This document shows positions 41,028-50,692 of a DNA stretch of 64,000 bases, one piece after another; positions within the stretch are counted from its first letter, which is position 1, and every line of letters begins with the position of its first letter. Location of the stretch: NCBI GenBank assembly GCA_016713275.1, contig JADJPL010000028.1:124001-188000 (forward strand), read 5' to 3'. A program made the position numbers and the translations under genes. Source of the stretch: Haliscomenobacter sp. (lineage in GTDB: Bacteria; Bacteroidota; Bacteroidia; Chitinophagales; Saprospiraceae). Under the pieces are notes generated by a model, which saw only the letters and a program-made list of their open reading frames with translations, made no database searches and had not been told where the DNA came from.

Positions 41028-42653
41028 TCAATCGCCTCCGTTTTCCAATTTCACCTCCGCTTCCAGATCCCAATTCGCCCGGAGGGCCTCCAGTTTGTGC
41101 AGTTTTACCCGTTCGGGCTGTACCTTGCCATCGTACCGGCCGCTATCCCAGACTCCGTTGCGGTTGCGGTCTTCGACCACCCGCAGGGTAAAGGCCTGGG
41201 GAGGGAGCAGGCGGAATTCCAGTTCCCGGGTTTCTTCTCCTGCTTCGAGGCGCTGCTGGAGGTAGAGGCTGCCATCGGCCAGCAGCAGTTCCAGCAGGTA
41301 GGGATAGATGGTGTCGAGTCCGCTGAGTTTAAGCCGGATGTTGCCGTAGCTTTTTCTCGGTTCGGCTTTGATCTGAAATACCAGAGCCGAGTCCAGATTG
41401 CGGCCGAACAGGTCCTGGATCGCTCCGGGCTGCAATTCCAGCCGGTAGGTTGCATTCTCCTGCCATCCTTGGCGCAGCCTGATAAGGCGGGCGTCTGAGC
41501 TGTCGATATAGAGATTGGGCGTCATCGGATCCGGGAGCGAATCCCGAAAAAGACGCGCCATCGACGTGTCGATCCGGCTCGCCGGCGCCCGGAAGCGGAT
41601 CAGGAAATCTTCTTCCGGGTGTTGCCGTACCGGATCGGGTCCGGACCTGGGCGACACCACCCCTCCAGCAGCTAGTTCTGCTTTCCCGGAAAGCCAGCCC
41701 GTCCATTCGATGGTATCCAGGTTGAGGTGTCTCTGGCGCAGGATCAGGGTTCCTGGTTTGCCGACAGGAGTCCAAAGCAGGAAGGTGTCTTTGGCGACAG
41801 CCTGTTTGACCAGTTGAGAGGTATCGTCGGGAACCGCCCGGACAAAAACCGGCGGTTGATTAAAGGCGATCTTGACCAGTCCGGCGGCGCTGGTGTCGGC
41901 GCTTTGCACGCGGAGAGTGGGCGTTTCCTGGAAAAGCCGGATTTGGGCCGTGGTGGTTGGTCCGGGCCCGATGGCAATCAGGCTGTCCGGAAACCCGATT
42001 TTTTCGTTCGGCAGGTCGAACCGGTAATTGGAGTTGACGTCGGCGAGGGCAAAGCCTTTAAAAACGCCCTCCCGGATATTTTTTATCTGAAACCGGCCTT
42101 CTTTGTCGGTCTTGGCGAAGTACAGGGGTCTTTGTTTTCGCACCACACTGTCGGCCGGGTTTTCATAGAGCATGAACAAGGCTTTCTCCACGGGTTCTCC
42201 GGTAAGGGCATCCTTCACGACGCCCTGGAAGGTCAGGGAATCCAGTTGCGAACCGGTGGCAAAAACGAATCGGAGGTTGTCGGCCGGATTTTTTTCCGTT
42301 AGATCCTTGACGGCGGTTCCAAAATTAATGGTGTAGGTGACGTTGGGCCGGAGTTGTTCTTTTTCGTTGAACTCAAAGATCACCGTGCGCCGCTTCAAAC
42401 GGGTGGTGGGCCTGAATTCCAGCGGAGGCGAAACGAGGACCTGGTTGGCAGCGTCCTCCAGAACAATCCATTCCTGAAACGCGACCTCAATGGGTTGTTT
42501 GGCAAAGTTCACCTGCCCGCTCGGGGTGGTGCGTGTGGTGTCGATGAGCGGGGGCACGGTGTCCTTGGGCCCTCCCTCGGGGGGAGTGATGGTCGCGCAG
42601 GAGGCAACAGCCAGGCAAAGGGCTTGAAAAAAAACGATTCGGATCAACTGCAT
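41028..42653 (-). CDS. Ig-like (Big_5) domain lipoprotein
   Basis: A 541-residue lipoprotein. The ATG at 42653 begins MQLIRIVFFQALCLAVASC, a type II signal peptide with lipobox Cys; the frame open further upstream lacks domain support. After the lipid Cys comes the family start TPPEGGPKDTVPP, then a bacterial Ig-like domain (VAFQEWIVLED; PNVTYTINFG), a carboxypeptidase-regulatory-like domain (FQGVVKDALTGEPVEKA) and further beta domains. This architecture is common and essential-looking in Bacteroidota, anchored in the cell envelope; its role is not known. It has a degenerate copy at 39518-40590. Confidence 0.85.
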   Translation of the reverse strand: MQLIRIVFFQALCLAVASCATITPPEGGPKDTVPPLIDTTRTTPSGQVNFAKQPIEVAFQEWIVLEDAANQVLVSPPLEFRPTTRLKRRTVIFEFNEKEQLRPNVTYTINFGTAVKDLTEKNPADNLRFVFATGSQLDSLTFQGVVKDALTGEPVEKALFMLYENPADSVVRKQRPLYFAKTDKEGRFQIKNIREGVFKGFALADVNSNYRFDLPNEKIGFPDSLIAIGPGPTTTAQIRLFQETPTLRVQSADTSAAGLVKIAFNQPPVFVRAVPDDTSQLVKQAVAKDTFLLWTPVGKPGTLILRQRHLNLDTIEWTGWLSGKAELAAGGVVSPRSGPDPVRQHPEEDFLIRFRAPASRIDTSMARLFRDSLPDPMTPNLYIDSSDARLIRLRQGWQENATYRLELQPGAIQDLFGRNLDSALVFQIKAEPRKSYGNIRLKLSGLDTIYPYLLELLLADGSLYLQQRLEAGEETRELEFRLLPPQAFTLRVVEDRNRNGVWDSGRYDGKVQPERVKLHKLEALRANWDLEAEVKLENGGD

Positions 42654-42738
42654 GGGTATGGTATTCCGGTTCAATGGAGGCAAAATTAGGGAAAGTTTGT
42701 ATAGCAGGGCATTCGACTTGTTGCGGAGGCCAGGGAGT

Positions 42739-43668
42739 TTATTCTTCTTCTTCAGGAGCAGGCTTCCGGTTGAGGGGGTGAAAGCGCAGGAGGGTTTCCC
42801 GGAGATAGGCATTGTCGAGGTGCGTATAGATCTCGGTGGTGAGGATGGATTCGTGCCCCAGCATATCCTGAACCGCTTTTAAATCGGCGCCGCCCTCGAT
42901 GAGGTGGGTGGCAAAGGAATGCCGCAGCGTATGGGGGCTCACGGTTTTGCGGATGCCTGCCCGAAGCGCTGCGCCGCGCACCATGTTGAACACGGTGATG
43001 CGGCTCAGGCGTTTTCCCCGGCGGTTGAGGAACAGGATGTTTTCGTGTCCGGCGTGGATCACGGGCAGCTTGTCGCGCACGTGTTGCCGGTAAATGCGGA
43101 TATGCTTGATGGCCTCTTCCCCGATGGGAACCAGGCGCTCCTTATCCCCTTTGCCGGTGACTTTGATAAAGCCAACGTCCAGGTACAAATGGCTCAGCCG
43201 GAGGTCGCACAATTCGCTTACCCGCAACCCGCTGGCATAGAGGGTTTCCAGAATGGCCCGGTCGCGCAGCCCGTGGTCGGTACTCAGGTCGATCGATTCG
43301 ATCATCCGCTGGACCTCGGAAAAGGAGAGGACGGTCGGAATTCCGCGAAGCAACCTCGGGCCTTCCAGGAGGTCTGTCGGGTTGCCGGTAACGAGGTTTT
43401 CCATGACCAGGTATTTGTAAAACGTCTTGACCGCCGATAACAAGCGGGCCTGAGAACGCGCGCCAAGACCCAATTCGTGCATAAACCGGAAAAACTGGTG
43501 CAAGGAATCGGCGCCCAGGGCTTCCGGCCCGCATTCGAGGCCGGCAATCCGGGTATAGTCCTCCAGCTTGCCCACATCGCGGAGGTAAGCCTCGATCGTA
43601 TGCTCCGACAATCCCCGTTCCAGAAGAAGATGGGCCCGGAACCCGTTCAGCAAAGGTTGCCAATTCAT
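42739..43668 (-). CDS. xerD: Site-specific tyrosine recombinase XerD
   Basis: A 309-residue recombinase that resolves chromosome dimers at dif with XerC. The N-terminal core-binding domain (residues 1-105) precedes the catalytic domain with all active residues: Arg149 (GLRVSEL), Lys173 (TGKGDK), His246 and Arg249 (HTLRH), His272 (GHE) and Tyr281 (IYTH). The ATG at 43668 gives the standard family N-terminus; the frame is open further upstream but that part is not conserved. Length is normal. There are no signs that it belongs to an integrative element. Confidence 0.93.
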   Translation of the reverse strand: MNWQPLLNGFRAHLLLERGLSEHTIEAYLRDVGKLEDYTRIAGLECGPEALGADSLHQFFRFMHELGLGARSQARLLSAVKTFYKYLVMENLVTGNPTDLLEGPRLLRGIPTVLSFSEVQRMIESIDLSTDHGLRDRAILETLYASGLRVSELCDLRLSHLYLDVGFIKVTGKGDKERLVPIGEEAIKHIRIYRQHVRDKLPVIHAGHENILFLNRRGKRLSRITVFNMVRGAALRAGIRKTVSPHTLRHSFATHLIEGGADLKAVQDMLGHESILTTEIYTHLDNAYLRETLLRFHPLNRKPAPEEEE

Positions 43669-43809
43669 AACGTGGTTCGGCGTTTTGGTTAGCCGGCAGG
43701 GAATAAAGATACCCGAAGTTGGACGATCCCGGTTTTCCCTGGGAAAAGAAAATATTTTTTTCAAAAAACAAGAAGTAATTAAACCATCAAAAGCAAATGG
43801 TGTTACAAT

Positions 43810-43817
43810 TATATTTG
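43810..43817 (+). promoter_or_regulatory. -7 box for the ECF sigma gene
   Basis: TATATTTG matches TAnnTTTG, 49 bases before the sigma factor ATG, in an AT-rich divergent gap. Confidence 0.45.
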
Positions 43818-43866
43818 ATAGCTTTACTATTAAATTATAATGAATAACTCTTAAAATAACGCTGCT

Positions 43867-44399
43867 ATGTCCACCCTGGAATTCACCACCCTTTTTGGCC
43901 GTCAGCAAGTTGTTTTGTTCAATTTTGCTCTGAACCTGACCAAGGATGAAGATTCCGCGCGCGATCTGGTTCAGGAGACAGCGTATAAAGCGTTTAAATA
44001 CAAGGATCACTACCAGCCCCATACCAATCTGCGGGCCTGGCTGATGACCATCATGAGGAATGCCTTCATTAACGACTACCGGAAGCGCCGCCGCCGCCAG
44101 ACGCTGACCGACGCCACCCCCAACAACTTCCTGATCGATTCCGGCGCCGAGCTGGCGCGCAACCTGGGAGAAACTGCAATCACGATGCAGGAGATCCAGA
44201 AAGCCATCAATGATTTGGACGACTGGCGCGCATACCCTTCGTGCTCCACTGTGAAGGCTTTAAATACGATGAGATTGCCAGAGATCTCCATATTCCACTG
44301 GGAACGGTCAAAAGCCGCATCTTTTTTGCCCGGCACAAACTCCAGGAAGCCCTGAAAGACCGGTTCAATGCCTGCCATTACAGCGAGATGCTGGCTTGA
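43867..44399 (+). CDS. ECF RNA polymerase sigma factor (frameshifted near 44222)
   Basis: An extracytoplasmic-function sigma-70 factor of 177 residues once one lost base near 44222 is restored. Region 2 (residues 5-75) contains DLVQETAYKAFKY and NLRAWLMTIMRNAFINDYR; region 4 in the second frame has IPFVLHCEGFKYDEIA and the recognition helix IPLGTVKSRIFFARHKL. It resembles Bacteroidota sigma factors of the EcfG/RpoE-like 'RNA polymerase sigma factor' class without a fused anti-sigma. An export operon follows 170 bases downstream with its own promoter. Likely sequencing indel. Confidence 0.88.
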
Positions 44400-44510
44400 T
44401 GGCCGCCTTACTCCAGGGCAACAGGTTGGGTGCATGTTGCGTGTAGATGCTTTTATGCAGACGGATGCCGTAAGGGGCAACGGCCTGCATTAAGCAGGGC
44501 CCCGGCTAAG

Positions 44511-44547
44511 TTTTGCTTGCATCTGACCTTACGCGCACGTACCTTTG
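44511..44547 (+). promoter_or_regulatory. Promoter of the ABC/HlyD/TolC operon
   Basis: TTTTGCTTG supplies a -33 TTTG/TTG element at 44511-44519 and TACCTTTG (44540-44547) a perfect TAnnTTTG, spaced about 20 bases apart. The ATG of the ABC gene is 26 bases downstream. Confidence 0.65.
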
Positions 44548-44572
44548 ATTGACGCAAACAAGGAACAACATT

Positions 44573-46314
44573 ATGGCTGAGAATTCCAATGGCGGGCTGA
44601 CGCCGGTGCAGCGCTTTTTTCGTTTGCTGGCGCTCGACCGAAAGGATATTACCTATATTTATATTTATGCGATTTTTGCCGGACTGATCACCCTGATCCT
44701 TCCGCTGGGGGTACAGGCCATCATCGGGCTGATTGCCGGAGGGGCAATCTCTGCTTCGCTACTGGCCCTGATCGGCATGGTGACCCTGGCTACGGCGCTA
44801 TCGGGCCTCTTGAAGGTCATGCAGATGTCGGTCACCGAAACGATCCAGCAGCGGATTTTTGTTCGTTCTGCCTTTGATTTTTCCTACCGGTTGCCGCGGC
44901 TTCGCCTGGACACGTTGGTCGGTTATTATCCGCCCGAACTGGTCAACCGTTTTTTTGATACCCTGACCATACAAAAGGGCCTTCCCAAAATCCTGATCGA
45001 TTTTTCCACCGCCATTCTCCAAATCGTTTTTGGCCTGCTGCTCATTTCGTTTTACCATCCGTTTTATGTGTTTTTCAGCTTGTTGCTGCTATTTACCATG
45101 TTCCTGATCTTTCGCCTTACCGGCCCTAAGGGGCTGAGCACGAGTTTGAAGGAATCGAAATATAAATATCAGGTAGCTCACTGGCTGGAGGAGCAGGCGC
45201 GTTCCATCACGACCTTCAAACTGGCGGGAGACACCCCTTTGCCTTGCAGCGCCTCGACAGTTTGGTGGCAAGCTACCTGAAAAGCAGACGGGAACATTTT
45301 CGCATCCTCATCGGCCAGTTTGGCAGCATTGTGGGGTTCGAGGTTTTGGTGATGGCTTCCCTGCTGGCCCTGGGCAGTTTCCTGGTACTGGAAAACCAAA
45401 TCAACATCGGCCAGTTTGTCGCAGCCGATATCGTCATTATTTTGGTTCTGGCTTCTTCCGAGAAGCTCATTGTGACCATGGAGACCATCTACGATGTGCT
45501 CACCGCCCTGGACAAGCTGGGTTATGTGACGGATCTCCCCACCGAGGATAACAAAGGGCTACCGTTTGAAGAATGCGATCGCGGGCGCGGTATGGAATTG
45601 CAACTGGACAACGTGCGGTTTGCTTTTCCCGACTCCGAAAAACCCATTCTGAACGGTATTACCCTCTCGGTGAAATCCGGGGAAGCGGTTTGTATTTCCG
45701 GGTATAACGGTGCGGGCAAAACGACGCTTCTGGAGTTGATAGCCGGGTTGTTTCCTCATTTTCAAGGCAGTATCAATTACAACGGGTTTCCTTTGCGCAG
45801 CCTGCATCTCGCCAGCCTGCGCCGCCATATCGGCGATTTTATGGCGGAGGAAAATATTTTCCGGGGCTCTATTTGGGAAAACATCGCCCTTTACGATCCC
45901 AGCCTTTCCCTGAATCAGGTGATCCAGACGGCGGAGAAACTAGGGCTGGCTGATTTCGTGCGCAAGCTTCCCGATGGGTTCAATACCCAGTTGCTTCCCG
46001 AAGGACGCAATATCCCCAGGAGCATCCGCCAGAAGATCATGGTCGCCCGGGCTATTGCTCCCCAGCCCCGGCTTCTGGTCGTGGAGGACGTGTTTTCGGC
46101 GCTCGAGCCTGCCGACCGGCGTTGCATTGCGGATTGCCTGACGGCCCCCGACCGTCCCTGGACCCTGGTGATGGTTTCCAACGATCCCTTGTATGCCTCC
46201 CGTTGCGACCGCATCGTCATTCTGAATGAAGGTCAAGTGGAGGAGGAAGGGAATTTCGAACAGATTACCAAAAGCAAACACTTCAACGCGTTGTTCCTGA
46301 AAGACGCCGGTTAA
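44573..46314 (+). CDS. ABC exporter, membrane plus ATPase, with degenerate ATPase motifs (frameshifted near 45234)
   Basis: A 580-residue half-transporter after restoring one base in a C-run near 45234. Residues 30-300 form the exporter membrane domain; residues 340-575 the nucleotide-binding domain. No C39 peptidase is present. Walker A is intact (GYNGAGKTTL) and the Q-loop is GDFMAEENIF. The ABC signature LSGGQ is replaced by IPRSI, Walker B reads LLVVEDVFSALE (the usual D-E order is reversed to E-D), and the switch histidine is replaced (MVSNDP). It heads an operon with HlyD and TolC partners and should act as the inner-membrane part of a type I-like export system, perhaps with slow or altered ATP use. 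Confidence 0.88.
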
Positions 46315-46356
46315 CCCCTGATTTCTGATTCGATCAATTCGAAAGCGATTAAGCTC

Positions 46357-47733
46357 ATGCTGAATATTTCTTCTAATTCCATCATCGGTCAGTTCCCCGC
46401 CGACGATTTCCGAAGCTTTCAGGAAACCCGGCTTTCCCGGAGCAACCGCTTTTTCGTCCGCTGGCTGGTCTCTGCCCTCGGGATTTTCATCGTCTTCCTG
46501 TTCCTGCCCTGGACGCAGAACGTGCAGTCCAAGGCCAAGGTTACGGTTTTGCTGCCGGAACACCGTCCTCAGACCATCCATTCGACGATTCCCGGAAGGA
46601 TTGAGCGCTGGTATGTGCGGGAAGGCCAGCAGATTAAAGCTGGCGATACGATCGTTTTTCTGTCGGAGGTCAAATCGGAGTACTTCGATCCGCAGCTGGT
46701 CGGGCGTACCCAACAACAAGTGAGCGCCAAGAGTGGCGCTATCGGCGCGTACGATCGCAAAGCGGATGTCCTCGGGCAGCAGATCCAGGCGATGCGCATC
46801 GAGCGGGTATTAAAGGAACAGCAGCTCCAAAACAAGATCAGGCAAACCGAGCTCAAAGTCGATTCCGACAGCATCGAACTGGAGCGGGCGCGCCTGGAGT
46901 ATACCATCGCCGAGCGCCAGTGGAAACGCACCGACAACCTCTATCAGCAAGGGATCAAACCCTTGAACGAGGTGGAAGACAAACGGGTGAAACTCCAGGA
47001 AACTTCGGCCAAACAGATTGGCGCGGAGAATAAACTCCTTACCAGCCGCAATGAGCTGATCAATGCCCGGCTGGAATTCCATGCGCTTCAATACGAATAC
47101 GGGCAAAAAATCGCCAAAGCGGAGTCGGAGCAATTCAGCGCGCTCTCCGACCGGTTTGCGGCCGAAGCCGATGTGAGCAAACTCGAAATCCAGGTCGCCA
47201 ACTACACGCAGCGAAGCGGATTCCGGTACATCACCGCGCCCCAGGACGGGTACATTGCCAAGGCGCTTCAGGTAGGCATTGGGGAGACCATCAAGGAAGG
47301 AGAAGCTATCGTGAGCATCTTACCTGCCCATTACGAGCTGGCTGCAGAAATGTACGTGCGCCCTATGGACTTTCCCCTGATGCGCGTTGGGAAAAAGGTC
47401 CGTTTTGTGTTCGACGGTTGGCCTGCGTTTGTCTTTTCCGGCTGGCCGGGCGCTTCTTTTGGGACCTACCAGGGCAAAGTAGTCGCTATCGACAACATCA
47501 TCAGCGAAAACGGCAAATACCGCCTTTTGGTAGCCCCCGACAACAGCGAGAAGCCCTGGCCCAAAGAACTCCGCCCAGGCGCCGGCGCCAATGCCATCGC
47601 CATGCTCAACACGGTGCCCTTGTGGTACGAGTTGTGGCGGCAGCTAAACGGATTTCCTCCCGATTATTACGACCCCAACGCGAAGGACCTCAAACCGGTG
47701 AAGTGGGATGCACCGATAAAATCGATTAAATAA
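46357..47733 (+). CDS. HlyD-family periplasmic adaptor
   Basis: A 458-residue membrane-fusion protein. One transmembrane helix (residues 35-52) is followed by a first lipoyl half (TIPGRIERWYVREGQQIKAGD), a long coiled-coil hairpin (residues 115-295), the second lipoyl half (YITAPQDGYIAKALQVGIGETIKEG) and a beta-barrel domain. It lies 42 bases after the ABC gene and directly abuts the TolC gene, so the three form one tripartite exporter. The C-terminal tail (residues 425-458) is rich in Pro, Asp and Lys. Confidence 0.93.
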   Translation: MLNISSNSIIGQFPADDFRSFQETRLSRSNRFFVRWLVSALGIFIVFLFLPWTQNVQSKAKVTVLLPEHRPQTIHSTIPGRIERWYVREGQQIKAGDTIVFLSEVKSEYFDPQLVGRTQQQVSAKSGAIGAYDRKADVLGQQIQAMRIERVLKEQQLQNKIRQTELKVDSDSIELERARLEYTIAERQWKRTDNLYQQGIKPLNEVEDKRVKLQETSAKQIGAENKLLTSRNELINARLEFHALQYEYGQKIAKAESEQFSALSDRFAAEADVSKLEIQVANYTQRSGFRYITAPQDGYIAKALQVGIGETIKEGEAIVSILPAHYELAAEMYVRPMDFPLMRVGKKVRFVFDGWPAFVFSGWPGASFGTYQGKVVAIDNIISENGKYRLLVAPDNSEKPWPKELRPGAGANAIAMLNTVPLWYELWRQLNGFPPDYYDPNAKDLKPVKWDAPIKSIK

Positions 47734-49188
47734 ATGAAGCAAGTCGTTCTCTGGGCTTTTGCCGGTTTCTTTCTATGCGGGCAAACGGCCTTGGCTCAAT
47801 TCCCCGACACTTTGCTGGCCAAGCTGACGCTGAACCGTTTTCTTGGAGAGGTGGCTGCTTATCATCCTGCAGCGGCAAACGCCCGCATCTTGTCGGATCA
47901 GGCCGCTGCCGTTTTGACCTCCGCCAGGGGCGCTTTCGACCCCAAATTGTATGCGGATTGGGAACAGAAATCCTTTGACGGCAAGAATTATTTCACCGTG
48001 GGCTCCAGCGGATTGAAGGTACAAACCCCTTATGCCATCTCCCTGAAGTCGGAGTTTAACATTGCCCGGGGGCAGTTCCTGAACCCGGAAAACAAACTCC
48101 CTTCCGAAGGCCAGGCGGTGGTTGGCGTTTCGCTGCCCGTACTGAATGGACTGATGATCGATTCCGAACGGGCAGGCTTGCAGCAAGCCCGGCTTGGGGT
48201 TTTGTCCGGCGAAGCGCAACAGCGGCTTCAGATGAACGACCTGCTCTTCCAGGCAGGACTTGCCTATGTGGATTGGGCGATCGCTTTCAATCAGGTCGAG
48301 ATTTTCCGCAAAGCCGCCGATATCGCCAAACTTCGGCTGGAGATTATGGTGGAAAGTTTCCGGCAGGGCGATAAACCCGCAGTAGACACCCTGGAAACCT
48401 TCATCCTGTGGCAAAACCGGCTGTTCGACCTCAACGAGTCTGCGCTGGAGCTGGCCAACGCCGCTCAAACCCTGGAAACGTTTTTCTGGACTCCGGGGCA
48501 GGCCTTTCAAGGCCGGGGCGTTCTGTCGGGAAAACAACCGGTACTCCTGCCTGATTCCAGCGAAGCCTTACCTCCTGCTCCGGAGGCCTTCCTGACGGGT
48601 TTGGCCGACCGGCATCCTGCCCTCCGGCAGTTGCAGCTCGACCTTCAGGCCCTGGATATTGACCGGCGCCTGGCAGCGGAGCAGTTCAAACCCCGGCTGG
48701 ATGTGTCGTACCACTTTTTGGCGGCAGGTACGGATTTTCTGAGCCCCGTCAACGGGGGCGGAGGGGCTTTTTTGCGCGATCTGCTGACCGAAAACTACAA
48801 ATGGGGACTCAATTTCTCTTTCCCGCTCCTTCTGCGCAAAGAACAGGGGAAAATGCAGCAAGTCAGGCTGAAACAGCAAATGACTTCCAACAAATTGGAG
48901 CAAAAGCAAGCAGAACTGGAAGCCAAGATCGGAAATTATTACAACGAGCTGCAAACCACCGACCGCCAGGTGGCCCTCTACGAACAGATCGCTCAGAACT
49001 ACAACCGGCTGCTGGAGGCAGAGCAAATCAAGTTCAATTTGGGCGAAAGCTCCGTCTTCCTGCTCAACACGCGGGAGCAGAAACTCATCGAAGCGCAGAT
49101 CAAACTCGCCAAGCTCCGGGGCCTTTTTCAGAAAAACCGGCTGGCGTTGTCCTGGGCTGCAGGGCAGCTGCCGAACCAGGTGCAATAA
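47734..49188 (+). CDS. TolC-family outer membrane channel protein
   Basis: A 484-residue outer membrane efflux protein with a signal peptide (residues 1-21, ending TALAQ). The two-repeat helical architecture is visible: YHPAAANARILSDQAAAVLTSARGAFDPKL in the first half and its counterpart ADRHPALRQLQLDLQALDIDRRLAAEQFKPRLDV in the second. ATG follows the HlyD stop codon with no gap (TAAATG), showing translational coupling. It should supply the exit duct for the ABC/HlyD pump. Cargo is not evident nearby. Confidence 0.93.
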   Translation: MKQVVLWAFAGFFLCGQTALAQFPDTLLAKLTLNRFLGEVAAYHPAAANARILSDQAAAVLTSARGAFDPKLYADWEQKSFDGKNYFTVGSSGLKVQTPYAISLKSEFNIARGQFLNPENKLPSEGQAVVGVSLPVLNGLMIDSERAGLQQARLGVLSGEAQQRLQMNDLLFQAGLAYVDWAIAFNQVEIFRKAADIAKLRLEIMVESFRQGDKPAVDTLETFILWQNRLFDLNESALELANAAQTLETFFWTPGQAFQGRGVLSGKQPVLLPDSSEALPPAPEAFLTGLADRHPALRQLQLDLQALDIDRRLAAEQFKPRLDVSYHFLAAGTDFLSPVNGGGGAFLRDLLTENYKWGLNFSFPLLLRKEQGKMQQVRLKQQMTSNKLEQKQAELEAKIGNYYNELQTTDRQVALYEQIAQNYNRLLEAEQIKFNLGESSVFLLNTREQKLIEAQIKLAKLRGLFQKNRLALSWAAGQLPNQVQ

Positions 49189-49190
49189 AT

Positions 49191-49571
49191 TTAGCAGACG
49201 GTGGGATCTTCCGGCGCCAGTTCGTAAAAGGTATCTTCCAGATTGGATTCCGTCGTGTGCCGGCAGGGGAAATCTTTTTCTATCAGCACCTGAAGCGTTT
49301 CTCCATTGTCCAGCGGCTGGAGGTGTTCCAGGCTGACTTCCTCTGATTGGATCCACGCATCGGATTGCGCCTTCGGCACCCGGACAATGATCTGTCCCCC
49401 CTCAAATACCGCCTGGATCGTGGGGAATTCCCCGGTTTCAAGGGAAAACCCAAACGATTGCGGGCCGCCAAAACCGACGGAATCCCCTACTTTACCTTCT
49501 TCCCGAAGAATATCCAGGTCGGACTTACGGACCCGGAGCCGGATGCTATTGTGGATACAGCGAAACTTCAT
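49191..49571 (-). CDS. DUF7009-like small conserved protein
   Basis: A 126-residue acidic protein. The start MKFRCIHNSIRLRVRKSDLD and the segment FGGPQSFGFSLET resemble the Bacteroidota/proteobacterial family that begins MKIRIKGNSIRxRL; the C-terminal IEKDFPC matches the same family's conserved end. No catalytic motif is known. It is convergent with tolC with 2 bases between stops. The ATG at 49571 is chosen because the upstream open frame is not conserved. Confidence 0.7.
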   Translation of the reverse strand: MKFRCIHNSIRLRVRKSDLDILREEGKVGDSVGFGGPQSFGFSLETGEFPTIQAVFEGGQIIVRVPKAQSDAWIQSEEVSLEHLQPLDNGETLQVLIEKDFPCRHTTESNLEDTFYELAPEDPTVC

Positions 49572-49773
49572 AATGGGTAAGCTTAATATATCAAAGATTT
49601 TTATACATGGAAACCGAATTTCAATATTGAAGGATAGGCTCCCTCTGTCGGGGGTTGGGGGGCCTTGGGCAACGGTCAATCCTTAGTTCGACCTACCTCA
49701 ACCGCCCAAATAAACAGGTATTTGGCCGGACAGTGAAATTAATGTAGATTTAGGAGAAAAACCAGAATTTTCG

Positions 49774-50649
49774 ATGCGCGCTTTCCTTGTCGTCCTTCTT
49801 TTTTTGGCGTATGCCCTGATGGTCCGTTGGTATGTTATTTGCCAGATTAAAGGCCAATGCGGGGGAACTCCCGAAGCGCCGGCCGTTGAAACTCCTGTGG
49901 ATATAAGGCTCCGAACCTTGAACCTCCGCAGCGGAGATTCCATTCTGCTTTCCGGTTTTGACCATTTTGCGTTCGACTCCGCCTCCATTTTACCCAGGCT
50001 CAACGCCAATAACGGCCAGTTTCTCGATGAGGCAGCCGCTTACCTGAGCGCGCATCCCGAAATCAATCTGACGATCACCGGGTGTTTCCGCCCCTCGGAA
50101 GCGGGCATTTCGGCGAGTATTTACGAAAATATTGGCATAGCCAGGGCCGAACAGGCCCGCCAATTGCTCATGCGGCGCCGCATTCCGGAAAACCGGATTA
50201 CCCTGGATTTTGAAGCCGTAAGCGACGAATCCCTGTCCCGCCCCCTCGCCTTCACGGCATACCCGGCCAAGGACCCCGGCGATTTCCAGAAAGTTCAGTT
50301 CACCTTTACCAATATGACCTTTTCCGATGCCAACTTTGCGTTTGGCTCGGATGAATTCCGCCCAGGGACCTCCTTTGTACTGTACGCCGATTCCGTAAAG
50401 ACCTATATGGAGCTCCATACCGATAAAAACCTGACCATTATCGGCCATACCGACTACGTGGGAGAGGTGAAAGTCAACCTTGCGCTTGGACTGCGCCGTG
50501 CGAAAAGCGCCCTCCAGTATTTCAGAGAGCTCGGTGTAGATCCCAATCGGGTGAAAACGGACAGCAAAGGCGAAGCCGAGCCGGTGGCGACCAACGATAC
50601 CCCGGAAGGACGGCAGAAAAACCGGCGCGTAAATTTTGTTTTGGACTAA
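49774..50649 (+). CDS. Tandem OmpA-like domain protein
   Basis: A 291-residue envelope protein with an N-terminal membrane anchor (residues 2-25, ending in a Cys-containing VICQIKGQC) and two peptidoglycan-associating OmpA-like domains. The first (60-160) is diverged, with LTITGCFRPSEAG. The second (175-291) has TIIGHTDYVGEVKVNLALGLRRA and NRRVNFVL. OmpA domains bind meso-diaminopimelate of peptidoglycan. The gap before it (49572-49773) shows no gene. The promoter of the next gene lies inside its last codons and just beyond. Confidence 0.85.
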   Translation: MRAFLVVLLFLAYALMVRWYVICQIKGQCGGTPEAPAVETPVDIRLRTLNLRSGDSILLSGFDHFAFDSASILPRLNANNGQFLDEAAAYLSAHPEINLTITGCFRPSEAGISASIYENIGIARAEQARQLLMRRRIPENRITLDFEAVSDESLSRPLAFTAYPAKDPGDFQKVQFTFTNMTFSDANFAFGSDEFRPGTSFVLYADSVKTYMELHTDKNLTIIGHTDYVGEVKVNLALGLRRAKSALQYFRELGVDPNRVKTDSKGEAEPVATNDTPEGRQKNRRVNFVLD

Positions 50650-50663
50650 ATCCCGTACCTTTG
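50635..50663 (+). promoter_or_regulatory. Promoter of the helix-hairpin-helix gene
   Basis: TTTG at 50635-50638 and TACCTTTG at 50656-50663 are 17 bases apart, a good match to the Bacteroidota -33/-7 consensus; the ATG is 30 bases downstream. Confidence 0.65.
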
Positions 50664-50692
50664 TTTCATTTCATACCCAAAACCTGCAGCGA

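Noticed and set aside
42739..43668. Integrase of a mobile island
   Set aside because: The sequence has the normal size and motifs of chromosomal XerD, and no attachment sites or cargo boundaries were found.
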